A stretch of 64,000 bases of DNA, from positions 372,001 to 436,000 of the forward strand of contig OW569376.1 in the NCBI GenBank assembly GCA_937625935.1, written 5' to 3'. Position 1 is the first letter of the stretch; each line of letters starts with the position of its first letter. Both the position numbers and the translations under genes were made by a program. The stretch comes from Tetramitus jugosus (lineage: Eukaryota > Heterolobosea > Eutetramitea > Acrasida > Vahlkampfiidae). Positions 9,665 to 19,320 of the stretch are shown piece after piece. The notes under the pieces are model-generated. The model saw only the letters and a list, made by a program, of their open reading frames with translations, did not search any database and was not told the DNA's origin.

Positions 9665-10410
9665 GATGTGTGTGGGGTGTTTTCTCTTGACTCTATGTAT
9701 GTGTCGTTGTTATTTACTTATTCTTGATATTTTTGTTGTTGGTAGTTGTTGAATTGTGTTGGCTCCCTTGTTTCACCCAACTCTCTCTCAATCGTGTGTT
9801 AATTTTTGTGTTTGGGTTTTGTTTGGACAAGTCGTTCGTTACTCGCTGTTGTGTTTTTGGTGCTTGTCGAATGCGCAACTTTCTCACAGAGTGGTTGTGA
9901 CAAGTGGGAAACATCAGTTCGCTCCAGTCAACTGTCAACAGCCAAGTCTATTTTTAAAACGATATCAATTTTGGTAAGAAAAATACAGAGTAAGAAAATC
10001 AGATCTCTGGAAGTAATCCCACATGATCCGCCCCACCATCTCCCTATGCCAAACTTCCTCTTGTGGTTTTGTTCTCTTTCAGGACGTGGTGCCCACTAAT
10101 GTTCTACCATGTCCACAAGTTTCGACAGAACCTTAGAAAATTACTAATACTCTTGCAAGGTTGTGTTGTCAAAGAGGAATGAACAGAAATGATGCAAAAG
10201 TTATCCATGTTTCACGAACCAAAATCTGTACCAGGTAGCGCAGTACCCAACACAGCGAACAGCACAAATGCTCCTCTTCGAATTCAACAAGTCCGTAAAG
10301 AAGATATTTTTGAAGAACGAACATTTCTCTCCGACAGAATCGAAAAAAAAAACTTGTTGGAACAAACAGCAAAGAAAACAGAAACACAACCATAAAACAT
10401 TCCCTTCGCC
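9665..10410. other. divergent intergenic region upstream of VPS45
   Basis: About 750 bases separate the RGS-START start from the VPS45 start. The left half is T/G-rich and probably promoter plus leader of the minus-strand gene. The frames at 9806-10099 (+) and 10169-10480 (-) lack credible starts or composition. The only ORF worth noting is at 10189-10395, listed separately. Confidence 0.4.
10189..10395 (+). CDS. possible upstream ORF or small protein ahead of VPS45
   Basis: An ATG ATG start opens 68 codons that end 15 bases before the VPS45 ATG. The product is hydrophilic (PLRIQQVRKEDIFEERTFLS) and composition looks protein-like, but I see no domain. It may be a long upstream ORF in the VPS45 leader that limits its translation, a separate small gene, or chance. 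Confidence 0.25.
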   Translation: MMQKLSMFHEPKSVPGSAVPNTANSTNAPLRIQQVRKEDIFEERTFLSDRIEKKNLLEQTAKKTETQP

Positions 10411-12634
10411 ATGTCTCATTATAAAAAAGCGAATCAACAAAGACAAGTGGCCAACAAGGCAATTGTCCCCACACTGACAAAAGTGTCAGATCGTCTCAAT
10501 GTTGTTCAATGCATCAGAAACTATATATTAAAGATGATTTCGAATGTAAAGGGAGTCAAAGTGCTCTTGTTGGATGATTATACCGTACGTGTGTGCTCTA
10601 CTACTACATCATCATCATCATCATTTGTCAACATCCTACTTACTTTTTTTTTGTTCATGATTTTGCGACAAAATTTTTTTGTCATTGTGTTGTGCTGCGA
10701 ATTCTAGAAAGAAGTGATTTCGTTGGTCATGAGTCAGACTGAGATTATGAAGCATGAAGTGTTCTTGGTGGGTATGCTACAGGACAAAAAGCGTCAAAAG
10801 CTACCCAATCTTCGATGTATCATTTTTGTGAGACCTTCAGAGGCTATCAATAGAGCGATTCGTGATGAATTGAATGATCCAAAGTATCAAGCTTATAGCT
10901 TATGTATGTGTGCGACCTCACTCTTGTTTATTCTCTATTTCAGCTACGATTTCTTCTGAATCAAATCGCGATTTTCACTGTTTATTGTCCATGTTTGGTT
11001 GAACAGAACACATCTAACACAACACGAATCGATTTTGATTGAAACAAACAGATTTCACCAATGTGCTACCAACAGAGCAATTGGACAAGATTGCCTCACA
11101 AGACAAGCAAGAAATGGTGAAACACGTGTATGAGTACTTTGCTGATTATATTGCACTGGACAGGATTTTGTTTACACTGAACATACCCACCATGGTGCCC
11201 ATGTTGAACTCCTCCTGGGGTGAACCATCGTTCAATCGGTTGAGTGATGCCCTGTTGGCCGTTCTCCTCAGTGTGAAGAAAGCCCGACCATTTATCCGAT
11301 ACCAGAAAAATTCTGATTTGTGTCGGAATATTGCAGAGGCTGTGAATGAGCGAATTGATGAACAAAAGGATCTGTTTAAGATTCCGCAATCTGAGGCACA
11401 TAGATCTTCAACTCCACTGTTGCTCCTCTTGGACAGAAGAGAGGACCCTATTACTCCGCTGTTGACTCAATGGACCTATCAGGCCATGTTGCACGAGTTG
11501 TGTACCATTAAGAATAACCGTATTGTGATTGATTTGTCGGAGAAGAAGGATAATGAAGAGTCATCAGATGAAGATGACGATGTTTTGGACGATGAAGATC
11601 TTGAGGCTGCAACTGCCAAAAAGAAGAAGAGAGATGCAAAGGCAAAGAAGGACGCAGAGAAGAAGAAGGAAGTAGTCGTGAATGCAGAGCTGGACTCGTT
11701 CTATGCTGAGAATTGGTCTTCCAACTGGGGTGATTTGTGTGAATCCGTCAAGGATGTGATTGAAAAGTTTAAGGAGAACAATCAAGTCAAGGACAAAATT
11801 ACCTCCATCAACGATATTCAACAATTTATGAGAGATTATCCTCAGTTTAAGAAATTTGCTGGTGAAGTGGACAAGCATGCCTCATTGGTGCAAGAGTGCA
11901 GAAAACAGATATCAAAGAGACATTTGATGGATGTTTCCGAGTTGGAACAGAGCATTGCATGCAGCAATTCACACAGTGAACACATTCAAAAGTTGAAGCA
12001 ATTGTTGAACGATAGCAGAATTACACCTAATGATGCACTGAGACTCGTTCTCATCTACGCATTCAAATATGATAACACAAAGGGTGAATTGCCTGCATTG
12101 AAGAAGCTGTTGGCTAGTCAAAAGAACTATCATGCCTCAAAGTTGATTGACAATGCTCTAAAGTTCTCTCCACGTGATATCAGAACAGAGGAAACGACCG
12201 CACCTACAAAAACAAGCTTCTCATTCACTGGATTGGCCAAGAAAGCAATGAGCGCGTTCCATGATGACGAAGAAGTGCAGAATGTGTTCACTCAACACAA
12301 GCCTCGACTTCACACAATTCTAGATGCATTGTTTAAGAATGCACTGAATGAAAATGCATATCCATACTTTGGACTTACGTCACGTGACACAGCAAGAGAT
12401 GTGATCGTATTCATTGTTGGAGGTGCCACGTATGAAGAAGCGCTAACAGTGCACAAGTTTAATATCAATGAGGAAGATCTTGCTCCAACTAACACAGGCA
12501 GTTCTTCATCTTCATCGAACAGGAGGGAGAGATCTGTTGTGCTTGGTGGTACAACTATCCTCAATTCCAAGTCATTCCTTAAGGAGCTGCTCAAGTACAG
12601 TGACCATTCTCAGATGCACGCTAATTTGGAGTAG
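10411..12634 (+). CDS. VPS45: Sec1/Munc18-family protein Vps45
   Basis: Vps45 binds SNARE bundles at the TGN and endosome and is needed for membrane fusion there. Three exons: 10411-10584, 10708-10903 and 11052-12634; introns 10585-10707 (GTACGT...CTAG) and 10904-11051 (GTATGT...ACAG). The joined protein is 650 residues. SM-family features run in order: KGVKVLLLDDYT, MSQTEIMKHEVFLVGMLQD, the spliced SLYFTNVLPTEQLDKIAS, YEYFADYIALDRILFTLNIP, the hallmark LLLLLDRREDPITPLLTQWT, and the C-terminal domain ending DVIVFIVGGATYEEALTVHK. It is longer than the usual ~550-570 because of an acidic then Lys-rich insert (about 300-345) after the DRREDP block. It converges on the CDP-diacylglycerol synthase gene. 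Confidence 0.95.
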
Positions 12635-12745
12635 GGGAATGTGAAACAGTAGCGATGGGCTAACTTGTAAACTCTTAGTTGTTTATTCTTGTAATTATTA
12701 ATTAAGTTCATGAAAATAAAGGTGAAAACTTATTCTGCCCAAAGC

Positions 12746-13723
12746 TTAAAAGTATCCCAATTGATTCACAATGTACATGACCGGGAAACTGAACAATAGA
12801 CCATCAATACGATCAAGAACACCACCATGAGCACCGAAAAAGTCACCACTGTCCTTAATCACAGCAACTCGCTTGTAATATGATTCCAACAAGTCACCCA
12901 CAATACCTAACACGCCCAGTAGCACACCATTGTAGAAAAAGGTGGTGTTGGAACCGATTGTTGTTGGTGAGAACAGACCAAATTGCAACGAGATAAATCT
13001 CACTGCCATTGACAACAAAACAGCACCGACAACAGCACCAAATGCTCCCTCCACAGTCTTGTTGGGCGACAGTGATGGACAAAGCTTATGCTTACCAAAT
13101 CTCTTGCCAGCAAACATGGCAAAAGCATCAGCGGCCCAATTTGCAAACAAAATGAGCAAGAGCAAGATTGGAGTTCGTCTCAAGATCAAAATGGCCATTG
13201 CCAAATTGAATCCAGAATACAGAATACCAAAGTAGTCCAATGTCAGAGCTACCATGTCAAACACTGTGCTCTGTTGTGGTGACATGTTAGTCGGGAGCTT
13301 ACAATCACGACTAAGCATACCACTGTTCATCCATCCAAAAATCGTACACACGAACATTATAATATAAATGGAGATGGTCACAGCCAACACATAGAATGGT
13401 TCCTCATGATACCAATACGCTACAATCGGTAAAAAAACCGCCAAAAATGATTTTGCATACACTTGAACTTGATCATTCAAGCAGTCGGGCTTTTTTGGAA
13501 AAGCTTGTTCCTTTACGGGCGCGCTTGGGTTTGCCGCCAAATCCACAAAATTCATCATGACATGACGCCTGAGCAAAATCCATTCAACAGAGCCAACAAA
13601 GCTCAACGTCACAGTAATGAGATTCATGAAAACAGGGTATGCCACACAAAAACAAACAATAGGTATGGCAACACCTGCTACCAGCAGTCTCTTTGCCAAC
13701 TCTTTCAGGTTCATAACAGCCAT
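12746..13723 (-). CDS. phosphatidate cytidylyltransferase (CDP-diacylglycerol synthase)
   Basis: This integral membrane enzyme converts CTP and phosphatidate to CDP-diacylglycerol, the precursor of phosphatidylinositol, phosphatidylglycerol and cardiolipin. The 325-residue protein has about seven or eight hydrophobic helices and the family signature at about residues 281-308: YKRVAVIKDSGDFFGAHGGV followed by LDRID, with the metal-binding aspartates in place. The earlier conserved motif FANWAADAFAMFAGKRFGKH and the CPSLSPNKTVEGAFG block are also intact. Length is closer to the short (bacterial or mitochondrial-type) enzymes than to the ~450-residue animal ER enzyme. There is no clear targeting peptide: MAVMNLKELAKRLLVAGVAI is an amphipathic stretch running into the first helix. 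Confidence 0.93.
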   Translation of the reverse strand: MAVMNLKELAKRLLVAGVAIPIVCFCVAYPVFMNLITVTLSFVGSVEWILLRRHVMMNFVDLAANPSAPVKEQAFPKKPDCLNDQVQVYAKSFLAVFLPIVAYWYHEEPFYVLAVTISIYIIMFVCTIFGWMNSGMLSRDCKLPTNMSPQQSTVFDMVALTLDYFGILYSGFNLAMAILILRRTPILLLLILFANWAADAFAMFAGKRFGKHKLCPSLSPNKTVEGAFGAVVGAVLLSMAVRFISLQFGLFSPTTIGSNTTFFYNGVLLGVLGIVGDLLESYYKRVAVIKDSGDFFGAHGGVLDRIDGLLFSFPVMYIVNQLGYF

Positions 13724-14112
13724 AGTGGTGGAGAATTAGAGAATCTATTTATAGAAAACGGAGTTTGGTATTTTCTTGTGTTGTTGATCGGAGTGAAGAG
13801 TTGTCTCTTTGCTTCTTGATTGATCAAAGGTTCTTAGTGGTTGTTGTTTATGTGTTTGCTTTTTGTTTGTTGCGCAGCCAAGGGAAAAATGGAGAAATTG
13901 TTTTTGTGATTTTATCCTTGTTCCTTTGTCTCTATTTTTTGTTCTTGTTCGGTGGATGAGAACTGTTCATGTGAACAGACAGGACAAGTATCTGAAAACA
14001 GTGACGTCGGTTAGATTCCTAAAGGATGGTATCTCCTCTTTGAGTTTTGCGTAGTCTTTGAATATGCTACAGTGGAGTTGGTTCATTTACAGTATTTTTG
14101 ATAACGTTGAAC
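13724..14112. other. intergenic region
   Basis: This is promoter and leader of the CDP-diacylglycerol synthase gene on the left, and the 3' flank of the first seven-TM gene on the right. It is T-rich and G-rich on the plus strand, with no credible ORF. The last ~30 bases begin the segment shared with the second seven-TM copy. Confidence 0.4.
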
Positions 14113-15693
14113 TTAAACTTCTATCACTTGTTCATCAAGTGCTTCTTGTTCGAACTGTACTTGCATTTGAGGAGTGGTTGCTTCCTCTGTTTCTGTCACT
14201 TGAAATTCTTCCTTCTTTTCTTCTGTCAATTGTACTTCTTGTTGTTGTGTATTATCTTCTGGGGATGAGAAATCTGAAGGTTCAGGAGACATTGGTGTTG
14301 CTCCAATCTGAGTCAAGTCAACCACAACCTTGTTTGTCAACAACTTTGAAGGAGTAATGTCACCACTTTCAATCACCATGCTGGATGATCCATCCATCTC
14401 CTTGAATTCTGCTGCTGTCACTCCAGCATCTTCCAGAATTCCACCTTCCACCAATTCTGTTGCTTCGCTGGTGTCTGTGTTGTATTGACGCATGTTGATG
14501 ATTGGATCCCAAAGTTTTGCAATCTTGAAAGGCCAGTACAAAACAATGACGGCACCAATACCGAAGAGATCAGAGGTTGATCTGGTCAAAATTGTCCAAG
14601 TGTAAACAGGTAAGTTGACAAACACTAGAACCAAACCTACTGTACGAATATTGACTGCAATGAGCAACAAAAACAGAGCACATGCCGATTTGATCATGGC
14701 TGATCGTTGTCTGTTCATAACAGCGTCATCAGAAGCCATTCCTTGTTTCTGATTGAAAACGCTGCTCTTATGGAGCATATATACAACACGAATGCCCAAT
14801 GCCACAGCGACCATGGTCAGGGCAATTGTCGCAGTTGCGAGTCCGAGTGCACCACCTCTGTAGAATGCAAAGAACACTTTCACATTCTTCACAACTGCAA
14901 TACCTACCATCTGAAAGAGGGCAGCAGTGAAAACAACGATCGCAGCGAACAAAGTAATCAGCGAAATAAGGACATAAACCACAATTCTCAACACCTTTTC
15001 AGTTTGGACTGAACCCTTGTACCATAGAAACGAAATTCTCATCCAAACCACAATCAACATGGAGAGGAGAATTTCATAGTGAATGTGGCACGACATGTGA
15101 ATCAGGTTAGCCACACGTACAATGAACCTTCGAGGACCAGTGGGATATGGAGAACCTGCAATAGTCATTATTTGAGCAATGATACGAATTACGATGTAGA
15201 TACAAGCCAAGAACAATGTCCAATTGAGCAGGGCTCTCGTTCTAAACCTTTCCAACGCTTTGTTGTTCTTAGCTTTGGTGTTCTTCTTTCTTGTCTGGTT
15301 ATGGGCTGTACTCTTGTTATTGCTCTTTGGAGCCTTCGTGTTGTTGTCATTCTGAGTGTCAACTTGTTCTGAATCATCTCTGTCACTGTCCAACCACTTG
15401 GAGAACCAAGCACAGCAAGCATAAACAAAATTCATTTTGCTCTTGTTGCCCTTGTTGGGAAGAAAGATGATGAAACTTCGATTGCCAACAAATGCCACGA
15501 CTAACAGAACAAACAAGAAAAGGTCGATGCATGTGCTCACGCCATCGATAATCATGTTGATTGCAACATCTTTCTTGAGATGACCAATCATTGGGACCTT
15601 GGAAGAAGTGGTGTTTGTTGCAACAGCAGCCAACAGTGATTCAAAGTGAGATAGTTCCCCAAAAGAGATTCCTTGAAAGTAGTTCATTTGCAT
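14102..15693 (-). repeat. direct duplication (pair of 19310-20913)
   Basis: The seven-TM coding sequence occurs twice in the same orientation about 5.2 kb apart. Identity begins around the stop codon and ends just inside the start codon, so the shared unit is almost exactly the coding region; promoters and 5' leaders differ. A roughly 230-base block near 14350-14600 matches 19570-19815 with almost no change, as does 15355-15495 against 20575-20715. The middle (14840-14950 against 20050-20160) is clearly diverged. Confidence 0.85.
14113..15693 (-). CDS. seven-transmembrane protein, copy A of tandem pair
   Basis: The 526-residue protein starts MQMNYFQGISFGELSHFESL. Seven hydrophobic helices are visible at roughly residues 47-70, 150-175, 195-222, 232-257, 273-297, 322-350 and 362-382, separated by a polar insert after the first helix (Asp, Asn, Ser, Lys-rich, about 95-145). 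A ~130-residue acidic Ser/Thr/Gln-rich tail follows. The arrangement (short N-terminus, 7 TM, long cytosolic tail with many potential phosphosites) fits a receptor-like or THH1/TOM1-like membrane protein, but no family-diagnostic motif is seen. It shares most of its sequence with the gene at 19321-20913; differences concentrate in the insert and the fourth helix region. Confidence 0.85.
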   Translation of the reverse strand: MQMNYFQGISFGELSHFESLLAAVATNTTSSKVPMIGHLKKDVAINMIIDGVSTCIDLFLFVLLVVAFVGNRSFIIFLPNKGNKSKMNFVYACCAWFSKWLDSDRDDSEQVDTQNDNNTKAPKSNNKSTAHNQTRKKNTKAKNNKALERFRTRALLNWTLFLACIYIVIRIIAQIMTIAGSPYPTGPRRFIVRVANLIHMSCHIHYEILLSMLIVVWMRISFLWYKGSVQTEKVLRIVVYVLISLITLFAAIVVFTAALFQMVGIAVVKNVKVFFAFYRGGALGLATATIALTMVAVALGIRVVYMLHKSSVFNQKQGMASDDAVMNRQRSAMIKSACALFLLLIAVNIRTVGLVLVFVNLPVYTWTILTRSTSDLFGIGAVIVLYWPFKIAKLWDPIINMRQYNTDTSEATELVEGGILEDAGVTAAEFKEMDGSSSMVIESGDITPSKLLTNKVVVDLTQIGATPMSPEPSDFSSPEDNTQQQEVQLTEEKKEEFQVTETEEATTPQMQVQFEQEALDEQVIEV

Positions 15694-16674
15694 TAGTTTG
15701 TTTTGTTTGTTGTTCGTTAAGTGTGTCTGTTTTGTAGCACTCCATCCCTTCTAAAAAGTTCTCAGTTAAAAGCGTGGAAGGGATTCTACCAGAACTGATG
15801 TTGAAGTTTTGAATTTCCCAAGCTAAGGGTCTGTGTGAACTGGACTCTCATTCCAACAGGTGATCAGACAAGTTCACAGTGAGAATTTGGATAAATAGTT
15901 CACAACAGCTGATTTCCCTACCGCGAGTTTGACCCCTTGAGACCAAAAAAGTATTCTTTCACGAATTTGGGATACACCTTTCGGGAATGAAGTGATGCGT
16001 GACGAGTAGAGTTGCACTGGGGTGTCACTTAACATGGTTACTGGATCCAACATGCATTGTCCAGAATTATCTTGTCGGCAACTCACTGTCAGGTGATGTT
16101 GTGTGCACTGATTTATGCGTCAAATGACCAGCAGCGATTCGCGTTCACATGTCGATGCCGGAGCTCTGATGAGTGGTGTGAATGCAAGAGTGAATGGTTG
16201 ATGATGGTTTTTCCACAAATGCGCTTGATGATATGGAATTACACTACGCTATCCAAACAACCATATTTTTTGAAGGACCCTAGAATATTCTAGTTCGAGT
16301 CGGTTCGATGGTCTAGGCCATAGCCATGGTTCCTGCTTCAACAATCTGGAAGATACACCCAAAACTCACAGGCCACCACTGATCAAAAGGGAATTTTCAT
16401 GAGAAGATCGTTCGGTCAAATGAATTATTATTTTCTGGTCTTCAATGAAGTGTTTTGGTTCTTTTCTCTCCCGTCAACAATTTTGGACTGGTGATCTGAT
16501 ACCCTGAATGGTGTTTCGCCCGATGGGATGTTGTCATCACAGATTGTAAAGTTGACTCTGGGGACCCAGGATATTCCGTCACTGCGGTGGACCAACCCTT
16601 AAAAAGCAGAGGTATCCAGGCCAACAAATTCTATTCAACCATCCACAAACCAAATAACTACACATACCACAATC
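15694..16674. other. intergenic region with promoter of the secreted peptide gene
   Basis: About 980 bases. The left part is promoter and leader of seven-TM copy A; an interrupted inverted repeat (CATCCCTTC ... GAAGGGAT) lies near 15747-15792. The right part ends with a TATA-like CTTAAAAAGC at about 16597-16606, some 70 bases before the peptide ATG, followed by a short AC-rich leader. Frames here lack ATG starts or sensible composition. Confidence 0.4.
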
Positions 16675-17022
16675 ATGAGAATCATTTCTGTTCTATTGCT
16701 TATCGCTCTTTTGGCTACTGTTGTTCTGTGCGCCAGACCAACTGACTTGAAGTTGACTAGACCAGTCATCAAGAAGTGGGTTCAACGTCCATTGACCAGA
16801 CCAGCTCAACCAAGACTCCCAATCTCTGACAGAAAGATCAGAAATCTCAAGAAGGCTGTTGCTGCTCAAGAAGAAGCTTTGGCTGACTTGAAGTTCGACC
16901 TCTCCTGCACCTACCTCTGCAACACCTGGTACTTGTGCCATGCTAAGGGAAGCTGGGGTGGAAACACTTCTGGATGCTCCAAGCCTTCTGGCTGTGTCTG
17001 CAACAAGTTCGCCTGGCAATAG
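16675..17022 (+). CDS. small secreted Pro/Arg-rich plus six-cysteine peptide precursor
   Basis: The 115-residue product has a clear signal peptide (MRIISVLLLIALLATVVLCA), then a cationic, proline-spaced segment (about 21-52, with RP/LTRP repeats), a short helical charged spacer (KKAVAAQEEALADLKF), and a C-terminal cysteine domain with six Cys in the order C-x3-C-x5-C-x12-C-x5-C-x-C, rich in Gly, Trp and aromatics. The end CxC and the Gly-Cys before it resemble defensin-like or knottin folds, though spacing differs from the standard insect-defensin pattern. Codon use is strikingly uniform (AAG for Lys, CTC/TTG for Leu, AAC for Asn), suggesting very high expression. Antimicrobial or surface-adhesive roles are plausible; neither is shown. 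It sits alone between the duplicated seven-TM genes. Confidence 0.85.
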   Translation: MRIISVLLLIALLATVVLCARPTDLKLTRPVIKKWVQRPLTRPAQPRLPISDRKIRNLKKAVAAQEEALADLKFDLSCTYLCNTWYLCHAKGSWGGNTSGCSKPSGCVCNKFAWQ

Positions 17023-17281
17023 TAAATTTAGTCAATAAAAGCACCAAATTAACCAACCACTCCTCATGGCTCCATTCTTTTTCTGCTGAACTTGTCACAT
17101 GCGTTTTTTGTGATTTGTCAATTATTAATTCCTAGCCAAAACTAACTAACAATCGTGGTAAGTCCCATTGATGTTGCTAATTGGTTGTCAATAGTCAACC
17201 AGAACTGTTTCACAGGCGAGTTGACATCCTTATGGATATTTCCTGGTCAAACAACAACAAGACATATTACCGAACTGCAAC

Positions 17282-18212
17282 ATGAAATGTGAGAGGTGCA
17301 GATTTGGTTGGTGCCTTCCCACTGGCGATTCTAAACTACTCCGGCGCAGTGGGGTTCTTAAGAACCATCAGCTTTTTGATGAGGATGGAATCATGAAAAT
17401 GCCATCCGAAAAAGCGAAGTAAAAGATGACAGGTATTGGCCAAAAAAAGGACACGAGGATTCGCGCCCACACGGAACTGCTGGTAAATCATGTGATGAAA
17501 AGTGGTTTTCTCAAAGAACCGTGTAACAAAAGGTCTCGGTGTCTGTCAGTGGTAGAGAGCTTGTTGAGGATAGCATCAGGAAGGAATTGACGGACCACTT
17601 CTCAAGCAGTAGTAGTGAAATCATCTCAAAGTCGCGGGATGGTGGTTGGAAGCAGCGCTGCAGCAAGACAAGGAGTGAAACAACCTTCTCAAGTGTCCAT
17701 TTGGTCTGAATAGAAAGGAATTGTGGTTCTATCATCAGGTGAGAAGTGGTACTCTCCCTACAAGGACTGGCGCTCGACATCTGTGTAATCGGGGATCGAT
17801 GTCACTCACACACTGTTGTAAAGCTCCAGAAACCATCGTGCATCTGCGAACTTGAAAGGATGGTAAGATGCAAGTTGGTTGAAGAGCTGAAGGTGAAACT
17901 GGACAAGCTGAGTCTGCCAGATTCTGTCAAGGTCTCTGTACGGTTCGAGGATGTGTTGTACGAAGTGGAAATATACAACCACGAAAAGTGAAGCGAATTC
18001 CTGAAGGAACATTGGAGGGATTGATGGGATAGGAAGGAGACTTCAAGGAGGAATTTCTGGACGAAATGAAGCTCTCAGGTAAGAAGAGAAGTGAAGAAGA
18101 GAAAAAGATAAGGAGAGTCATTGACTCAATCAAGAGGTCGTGCATCAAGACACAATACAAGATGTACATTAACTCTGTCGCGGAGAGGAGTAAAACACTG
18201 CTCGTCACCTAA
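17282..18212 (+). pseudogene. decayed coding region, family not recognised
   Basis: Consecutive plus-strand stretches look coding but are broken. 17282-17422 reads from ATG with a Cys cluster (MKCERCRFGWC) and GVLKNHQLFDEDGIMKMP. A shifted frame continues from 17402 (KSEVKDDRYWPKKGHEDSRP) to a TAA at 17524, then in the same frame to TGAs at about 17708 and 17738. The next open piece ends at 17991 with LVEELKVKLDKLSLPDSVKV and VRFEDVLYEVEIYNHEK. A further shifted piece at 18033-18212 reads EEFLDEMKLSGKKRSEEEKK. Charged, biased composition and hand-over between frames suggest one or more dead genes rather than chance ORFs. Very short introns cannot be excluded, because a nearby gene seems to have them. 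Confidence 0.45.
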
Positions 18213-18250
18213 CAGTGCCGAGCGGAATCATGACTCACAGTGGTGTATAG

Positions 18251-18409
18251 AATAAAGTGGCAACACTAGTTGTATGGAAAAAAATTGGCATTGGTGTATT
18301 GTGCAAATCAAAGTCCCTATCGAGAAGATTCCCTAAAAGAAAAGGAACGAGACAGGGAGTCTCCCTTTCACCCATCATGTACGTTGACAAACAGGTGGAA
18401 GGATATTAG
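18251..18409 (+). mobile_element. reverse-transcriptase-like fragment (retroelement relic)
   Basis: One open frame between in-frame stops (TAG at 18248, TAG at 18407) reads WKKIGIGVLCKSKSLSRRFP then KRKGTRQGVSLSPIMY. The core GTRQG-x2-LSP is the conserved motif in front of the catalytic YADD box of non-LTR retrotransposon and group II-type reverse transcriptases, and the preceding basic FPxKR context also fits. Only about 50 residues remain; the YADD box is absent and the frame runs straight into an unrelated Nudix-like fragment, so this is a truncated relic. Confidence 0.5.
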
Positions 18410-18553
18410 AGGATGTACCAAAGACTGTCTAGGAATGCGGTAAATGTTGACGATCGCATGTATGGATTCCCTGGAGGTTTAATCGATTCGGGTGAGACTG
18501 TGGAGGAAGCTGCACGAAGGGAGCTCTTGGAAGAGACGGTCTGTAGATATTGA
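18410..18553 (+). pseudogene. orphan Nudix-box fragment
   Basis: The same frame after the TAG at 18407 gives about 47 residues containing FPGGLIDSGETVEEAARREL then LEETV. This matches the Nudix box G-x5-E-x7-RE-U-x-EE up to the last glycine, which is Val here. It stops seven residues later at TGA (18551) with no upstream or downstream Nudix fold, so it is a fragment of a former hydrolase gene. It is unrelated in detail to the intact Nudix gene at 41096-41545. Confidence 0.55.
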
Positions 18554-19320
18554 CCGAGCAGCCAAATCAATGTCAGAGTTCTATCGTCCCTTCGCATGTC
18601 TATGCACCCAATTGAGCGATGTTCGGCAATTTGAAGAGGAAGGAACACACGACATAGAGGTAGATGGTACAGTTGTCCAGGCACGAAACAGTGGTCAAGT
18701 GTTCAGAACTCTGGGTCTCTTCGCCAACATGAAGGATCAGTTTGTATTGAAAAAAAACGGCACAAATCAAGAGAGAACAGCAGAGTGGATGAATATTAAC
18801 TCTGGTTATTACAGAGGGCCGCAAGTAACAGCGGATCCGACTTCAGTTTCATCAAGTACCACATGTCGACCGGAAACTGGAGCGGTTCCAAGCACAAATC
18901 CGAAGTGGGAAGTTACACACTTAGGACGTTGTGCATTTTCTTTACAAAACAGCCAGCATGCCGAAGCAGTGTGTCTGGTGTCATATCGAAACGGAGAGTG
19001 TCCTACACTGTCTGAACCGCTGCCCAAGAGCAGTCAAAATGACAGTAGGAATGAGTTAGTAGATAGAGTTAGAAGTAGCACGAGAGGACCACATTGGCAT
19101 CAGAGTAGAATAGGAATCAGTGTAGTGAGGTACAGAGACAACTCTCCAATCAAGGACCACTCGTTCCAGTCTAGCATCTTTCCAAGTAGGACGAAGAATG
19201 TCCTTTTGCCAGTTTGTCAACAACACGAAAAAGTCTGTTGATATCTGGTTTGATAACCGGCAATGCAGGATGAAGTAAATTGTTCGTTTGTTCCTTTACA
19301 GTATGTTGATCACTTTGAAC
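18554..19320. other. spacer between relics and seven-TM copy B
   Basis: A 249-codon plus-strand frame (18492-19241) crosses this stretch but begins at GTG, overlaps the Nudix fragment in another frame and has irregular composition, so I do not call it a gene. Part of it (EEEGTHDIEVDGTVVQAR and following) could be another relic. Copy B's 3' flank begins near 19295. Confidence 0.35.

Noticed and set aside
9806-10099. ORF with a hydrophobic, signal-peptide-like start
   Set aside because: The first codon is TTG with no in-frame ATG at the hydrophobic end; composition degrades after 30 residues.
18492-19241. 249-codon plus-strand ORF between the duplicated genes
   Set aside because: It begins at GTG inside the Nudix fragment in another phase, with irregular composition and no domain; at most relic sequence.
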